A stretch of DNA of 7,740 nt from Clostridiales bacterium (GTDB lineage: Bacteria; Bacillota; Clostridia; UBA8921). Position numbers and translations under genes: made by a program. Shown here in pieces: positions 4,463-7,740 of the stretch (positions are counted from its first letter, which is position 1; every line of letters starts with the position of its first letter). Under the pieces are notes generated by a model. It was given only the letters and a program-made list of their open reading frames with translations, had not been told where the DNA came from and did no database searches. The DNA is taken from the NCBI GenBank assembly GCA_003535395.1, contig DOHE01000049.1, forward strand, positions 3,975 to 11,714, given 5' to 3'.

Positions 4463-5803
4463 ATGAATTACACATTGTCTATAGGGATCGCGACGGTATT
4501 TTGTCTGTTGCTGCCTTTGGCCGACAGGTTTTGGCCGGACAAAACCGGTGTGCCGGTAAAACCCGGCGTGCCGGACAAAGCCGGCTCTTCGAACAAAGCC
4601 GGCTCCCTGGCAGATCCTGCAGCCAGGAAGGGGGCAACAAACAGCAAACTGCTGGAATTGCTGGTGCTGCTTTTTTCTGCCGCTTTGATCTTCCTGTTCA
4701 ACAACCATCGCTTTGTGATTTACAACAACTATTCATACCTGGCCCAGTCCCTGCTGCAGGGGCGCCTGGATGTCCCCCAAATTCCGGATTACCTGGAATC
4801 GGTCAGTTACAACGGGACGACATACATGCATTTTGCTCCGGGTCCTTCCATACTCCTTCTGCCCCTGATCGCCATTTTCGGTATGGGATTCAATATCGGG
4901 ATCCTGGCCAATCTCCTGGGTGCGTTCAATATCCTGCTTTTCTACCGCATACTGATAAAATTGGGGTTTGACGATCTGAAAGGCCGCCTGTGGCTGACCG
5001 CTTTGTTTGGTTTCGGCACTGTCCATTTTTTTCTTTCCGTCGTCGGGCATTCCTGGTTTTTGGGGCATGTGAGTGCTACCTTTTTTATTCTCCTGGCCCT
5101 TTTGCTGACAGTGGGGAAGGCAAAACGAGGGAAAGACCGTTGGTGTATTTTCCTGTTGGCGGGATTGGCTTACGGCATGGCCGTCACATGCCGGATGCCG
5201 CTGCTCCTGTCCGGGCTGCTGTTTCTGGGATTGATTCTTCTGGGAAAAAAGGCGGGCTGGAAAGGGGTTCTCCTGTTCGCTGCTGGAGCGGCTGTACCGG
5301 GAGGGCTGTATATGCTTTACAATTACCTTCGGTTTGACACCATCCTCGATTTAAGCTATGTCCTCACCTTTGCTAAAGACCGGCCGGAGATGACGGGAGG
5401 ACCGCTGCAGCTGCAATTTGTTCCTTACAATTTATATTCCATGTTCATCCTGTCCCCGGAATTCACCCAGGGATTCCCCTGGCTCAAGCCCTCGCTGGCC
5501 GGCGTATCGCTGACCTTCACTTCGCCCGCATTGTTTGCGGCCGTGATGGCCCGGGGGGAAAAATGGATGGTCGGCCTCTTATGGCAAACAGCGGGGCTGA
5601 CGGCGCTGCCGTTCCTGCTCAACTATGGCAATGGGATGGCCCAGTTTGGTATGCGGTATGCCATGGACTTCATCCCATTCCTGATGATCCTGGCTGCAAT
5701 GGGTTGGAAAAAGATGGGCATGTACAGAAAAGGGCTTATTTCCCTATGCATTTGGCTGAACATTTGGGGCGTTCTGTACTGGAATGCCTATTATCTTGCG
5801 TAA
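4463..5803 (+). CDS. Polytopic membrane protein, GT-C (PMT/ArnT-like) glycosyltransferase type
   Basis: A 446-residue protein with about ten hydrophobic segments. It resembles GT-C enzymes, which transfer a sugar from a polyprenyl-phosphate donor at the outer membrane face. Supporting motifs are NNYSYLAQSLLQGRL (88-102) after a hydrophobic segment at about 63-79, YNGTTYMHFAPGPSILLLP (116-134), YNYLRFDTILDLSY (286-299) and GMRYAMDFIPFL (396-407). Donor and acceptor are unknown. The first loop lacks the acidic residue that GT-C enzymes usually carry just after the first canonical helix (N88-N89 here), so activity is uncertain. An extra N-terminal hydrophobic segment (5-20) is followed by four hexapeptide repeats (25-48). 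ATG 4463 is preferred over GTG 4454 because AGGAG (4450-4454) is 8 bases before it. The 3' end overlaps the convergent gene by 13 bp. Confidence 0.72.
   Translation: MNYTLSIGIATVFCLLLPLADRFWPDKTGVPVKPGVPDKAGSSNKAGSLADPAARKGATNSKLLELLVLLFSAALIFLFNNHRFVIYNNYSYLAQSLLQGRLDVPQIPDYLESVSYNGTTYMHFAPGPSILLLPLIAIFGMGFNIGILANLLGAFNILLFYRILIKLGFDDLKGRLWLTALFGFGTVHFFLSVVGHSWFLGHVSATFFILLALLLTVGKAKRGKDRWCIFLLAGLAYGMAVTCRMPLLLSGLLFLGLILLGKKAGWKGVLLFAAGAAVPGGLYMLYNYLRFDTILDLSYVLTFAKDRPEMTGGPLQLQFVPYNLYSMFILSPEFTQGFPWLKPSLAGVSLTFTSPALFAAVMARGEKWMVGLLWQTAGLTALPFLLNYGNGMAQFGMRYAMDFIPFLMILAAMGWKKMGMYRKGLISLCIWLNIWGVLYWNAYYLA
4535..4606 (+). repeat. Four in-frame 18-bp repeats encoding hexapeptides in the membrane protein
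   Basis: Units 4535-4552, 4553-4570, 4571-4588 and 4589-4606 follow the pattern ccggacaaagccggcNNN. In frame they give PDKTGV, PVKPGV, PDKAGS and SNKAGS at residues 25-48, between the first two hydrophobic segments. The product is a flexible, lysine- and glycine-rich linker that is not part of the conserved glycosyltransferase core. Confidence 0.85.
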
Positions 5804-6828
5804 CGGCGCCTTCGGATCCAAACCGCCAGCAGGATCAGGGCGGCCAAGGCACCCACCCCCAGGATAATAACGATCCATATACTGATTTTTCCGCCCTCCG
5901 CGGCGGCCGCAGTTTTCGGGATATCCCTGGCTTCCCGGATCAAAAGGTCGATGGCAGCTTTATCCTGAATATTCCCGCTGGCGTCTGTCACCACCATGTC
6001 GGCCCGGTAGTCCCCTGCAGGCATTCCTCCGGTGTCCCATATGAAACTGCAGGCCGCGTCGCCGCCTAAGCTTTGCAGTACCTGCATGGGCAGATTTCCG
6101 ACGCTTTCCCCCGTGTCCGCATCCCTCACATCCGCCTGGGCGACAACATCCAGGGGCTGGGCCGCATTATGGAGGGAGAGAGTCAATGTGACCTTGCTTC
6201 CTGCAGGATAGAGTTCCCTGTCGGTGGCGACACCGGTGATCTGCACAGGAGTTGCTGTTTTCTCTATTGAAAAGACATATTGCCTGTAAAAGGCCGCATC
6301 CAGGGTGTCCGGGTCGTAGTAGAAGGGAAAGATGGAAACAGCCAGGGTTGTGGTGTTGTTTGCATTATCCAGGATCTGCCATTTAAAAATTTCCTGCGGG
6401 TACCATCCGGATTTCATGGCAACCGGCACTTCGGGATCGTCCTGAAGGATCACCACGGGTAGTTGCAGCCCGGCAACTGTGATCCGCCCAGTCCTTTCCT
6501 GCATCAGCACATGCTGCACCCTTACCCCGGCCGGATAATCCCACGTCTGCACCCAGTACGGCACCCGCGGTCTGCCCTCTTCCGTCATCAGGATCTCACC
6601 GCCCGGAAGGTCCACATAATCCAGTCCTTCCCGATTCGTAACCATATAATCCGGGATTTCAACAGTTTTGACATCAATGTCCGCAGCGGAAACTGAGTTT
6701 GCAGCAATTGCCAAGGATGACGATGACAGCACCGGAGGCAGCACCGGAAGCAGCACCAGCATCAGCACCAGCACCAGCCGCATCAGCACCAGCCGCATCA
6801 TAATCACAGGAAAACCTGTCTTCCGCAT
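5791..6828 (-). CDS. Membrane-anchored secreted protein with C25 (gingipain) propeptide-like and Ig-like regions
   Basis: A 345-residue exported protein. Residues 1-48 are a long signal peptide (MRK start, hydrophobic stretch 9-34, likely cleavage after VSA at 46-48). Residues about 50-190 resemble gingipain-type propeptides: DLPGGEILMTEEGRPRVPYW has the G-x-P-x-x-P turn, followed by a 'yPaGvrV' strand. Residues about 195-298 look like an Ig-like beta domain (YPAGSKVTLTLSLHN; GMPAGDYRADMVVTD). Residues 315-337 form a transmembrane helix, then a cytoplasmic RRRRYAR tail; no LPXTG is present. It probably serves as surface anchor, chaperone or inhibitor for the upstream peptidase, which is inference. 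ATG 6826-6828 is chosen over GTG 6835-6837 because GGAGGTGAT (6833-6841), overlapping the peptidase stop, is well placed for it. No catalytic residues of its own are evident. Confidence 0.68.
   Translation of the reverse strand: MRKTGFPVIMMRLVLMRLVLVLMLVLLPVLPPVLSSSSLAIAANSVSAADIDVKTVEIPDYMVTNREGLDYVDLPGGEILMTEEGRPRVPYWVQTWDYPAGVRVQHVLMQERTGRITVAGLQLPVVILQDDPEVPVAMKSGWYPQEIFKWQILDNANNTTTLAVSIFPFYYDPDTLDAAFYRQYVFSIEKTATPVQITGVATDRELYPAGSKVTLTLSLHNAAQPLDVVAQADVRDADTGESVGNLPMQVLQSLGGDAACSFIWDTGGMPAGDYRADMVVTDASGNIQDKAAIDLLIREARDIPKTAAAAEGGKISIWIVIILGVGALAALILLAVWIRRRRYAR
6727..6801. repeat. 12- and 15-bp tandem repeats inside the signal peptide coding region
   Basis: On the plus strand cagcaccgg/cagcaccag units recur at 6727, 6739, 6751 and 6763 (12-bp period). 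A 15-bp unit, caccagccgcatca plus one variable base, then repeats at 6772-6786 and 6787-6801. On the coding strand this gives the reiterated MRLVL and VL-rich hydrophobic core of the signal peptide, extending its length in multiples of 3. Confidence 0.8.
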
Positions 6829-6832
6829 AGAA

Positions 6833-6841
6833 ATCACCTCC
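6833..6841 (-). promoter_or_regulatory. Ribosome binding site of the anchored protein, overlapping the peptidase stop
   Basis: The minus strand reads GGAGGTGAT across 6833-6841. The peptidase stop TGA (6834-6836) lies inside it, and the next ATG (6826-6828) starts 4 bases after the motif, 8 after its GGAGG core. This places the two genes in one transcript with likely translational coupling. Confidence 0.8.
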
Positions 6842-7740
6842 GGCCATATTTTGGATCACCATACAGGTTGTAATACCGTATGAAATGATACCAGGTGCCC
6901 AGCGCTGTCAGGTCCGTCTTCATAGTGTGCATCATGTCCCCGATGCTTTCTCCCGCCGACCAGTAACGCCAGAGTTTTACTGTGATCAATTCGTCCATTT
7001 GCCCATAGCTCATGACTTCTGTGGCGCCCAGGTAAACAGCCGCACCGTTCTGGAGAATGCACTCGGAAATGCTGGGATTGTCATTGAGCACGGTTCCAGT
7101 GGCGGGGTCGGTATGCGGGCCGATCGTGTAGTTGCCGGTTTCGCAGGCAAAAGCCATGACAATGGGATTGCGGCCGCCAAAATTCATGGTACCGACTTCG
7201 CTGCCGGATCCGACCCAATCCGTCAGGGCACCCGCCCAGCCCCCAGGATCGCCATGGCCATAGAAGCAAACCAGATCCTGTCCTCTTGCCGCCGCCCGCT
7301 TGATGTCGCTGCTTCGCGCCTGTTCCATGGCCCGCCGGTCCGCACGGTATATGTAGGACCAGGGAGGGTAGGTCCCTCCACGGCTTCGATTTGCTGCCTG
7401 GATGGCTTCGCCGCGGGTTTTCGCCATAGCCAGCCGGCTTTCACTGAAAATCGTATCCGCGGATGAGGTCATTTCCAGCAGGGACAGGTCCGCCAGCTGG
7501 CGTGTAGTGACGCCGATGGTTGCGGAGCCAAGATCGCTCGCTGACAGGGGTCCCCGCGGGGAGGCCTCCTCCCACAGCAGCCACGCAGTCAATTCTGCCA
7601 GCGTGAACATCCGATCCGATTCGCTGCGCATCAGCATGCCCTTCATCACATCCCACATAACTCCGTTCAATCCCAGGCTTCCACTTTTGCTGCTGATCCA
7701 GGAATTCGCATGATTAATCGCGTCATCCTTTGTCGTCCCG
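6834..7740 (-). CDS. Peptidase family C25 (gingipain-like) catalytic region, N-terminal part beyond window edge
   Basis: This is a cysteine peptidase of the gingipain/caspase fold, expected to act at or outside the cell surface. The frame stays open through the right edge, so the TTG at 7668-7670 is not the real start and the N-terminus is missing. Counting from that TTG codon, the catalytic His is His139 in CFYGHGDPGGW and the catalytic Cys is Cys176 in VMAFACETGNY. They are followed by the family's characteristic NPSISECILQNGAAVYLGAT strand-helix (198-216) and end in YYNLYGDPKYGRR. The protein stops soon after the catalytic domain, so the Ig-like and adhesin domains found at the C-terminus of gingipains are absent here; an Ig-like domain is instead in the next gene. 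Specificity (Arg, Lys or other) cannot be told. Any signal peptide and pro-domain on the missing part cannot be judged. Confidence 0.85.
   Translation of the reverse strand, partial: GTTKDDAINHANSWISSKSGSLGLNGVMWDVMKGMLMRSESDRMFTLAELTAWLLWEEASPRGPLSASDLGSATIGVTTRQLADLSLLEMTSSADTIFSESRLAMAKTRGEAIQAANRSRGGTYPPWSYIYRADRRAMEQARSSDIKRAAARGQDLVCFYGHGDPGGWAGALTDWVGSGSEVGTMNFGGRNPIVMAFACETGNYTIGPHTDPATGTVLNDNPSISECILQNGAAVYLGATEVMSYGQMDELITVKLWRYWSAGESIGDMMHTMKTDLTALGTWYHFIRYYNLYGDPKYGRR

Noticed and set aside
5791..5900. Sortase (LPXTG) or other sorting signal at the C-terminus of the anchored protein
   Set aside because: The helix and arginine-rich tail are present but no LPXTG, PEP or similar motif precedes them, so a plain transmembrane anchor is the simpler reading.
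6835..6837. GTG start of the anchored protein giving a 4-base overlap with the peptidase stop
   Set aside because: It lies within the GGAGGTGAT ribosome binding site; the ATG at 6826-6828 has correct spacing.
7668..7670. TTG as true start of the C25 peptidase
   Set aside because: The frame is open to the window edge with plausible protein sequence (ANSWISSKSGSLGL), and no ribosome binding site precedes the TTG.

Overview
The window looks like a chromosomal segment of a member of the Bacillota, most likely class Clostridia. The reasons are strong AGGAGG-type ribosome binding sites at 6 to 8 bases from almost every start, two AraC-type regulators with sugar-sensing-style layouts, a Cys-type sulfatase without a signal peptide, and sigma-A-like promoters. 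The taxonomic call is an inference. Base composition is uneven: a 60-base sample of the first regulator has 40 G+C, while one from the second regulator has 26.

Layout. Bases 1-725 (+) hold the 3' part of an AraC-family regulator. It converges on a small FMN nitroreductase-like gene (811-1326, -). A spacer follows (1327-1582) with promoters firing in both directions and an array of eleven 7-bp repeats. Next is a complete AraC-family regulator (1583-2485, +), convergent with a type I sulfatase (2616-4136, -). The last codons and stop of the sulfatase lie inside a 36-40 bp tandem repeat. A 326-base divergent region (4137-4462) carries a minus-strand intrinsic terminator, a hexapeptide ORF behind an extreme Shine-Dalgarno sequence, and the promoter of a polytopic GT-C-like membrane protein (4463-5803, +). 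That gene overlaps by 13 bp the end of a minus-strand pair: a C25 (gingipain-type) cysteine peptidase running off the right edge (6834-7740), then a membrane-anchored protein with a gingipain-propeptide-like N-terminal half (5791-6828).

How the genes may work together. The regulator at 1583 and the sulfatase are plausible partners in using a sulfated glycan, though they are convergent and share no promoter. The peptidase and its anchored neighbour are translationally coupled and probably form one cell-surface unit, in which the usual single-chain gingipain layout (pro-domain, catalytic domain, Ig-like domain) is divided between two polypeptides. This is the most interesting item in the window.

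A second theme is many short tandem duplications, in coding and non-coding DNA: 25-bp x2, 7-bp x11, 40/40/36-bp x3, 18-bp x4 and 12/15-bp units. They differ in sequence and period, which points to slippage-driven local expansion rather than one mobile repeat family. No rRNA, tRNA, insertion sequence or CRISPR array was seen.
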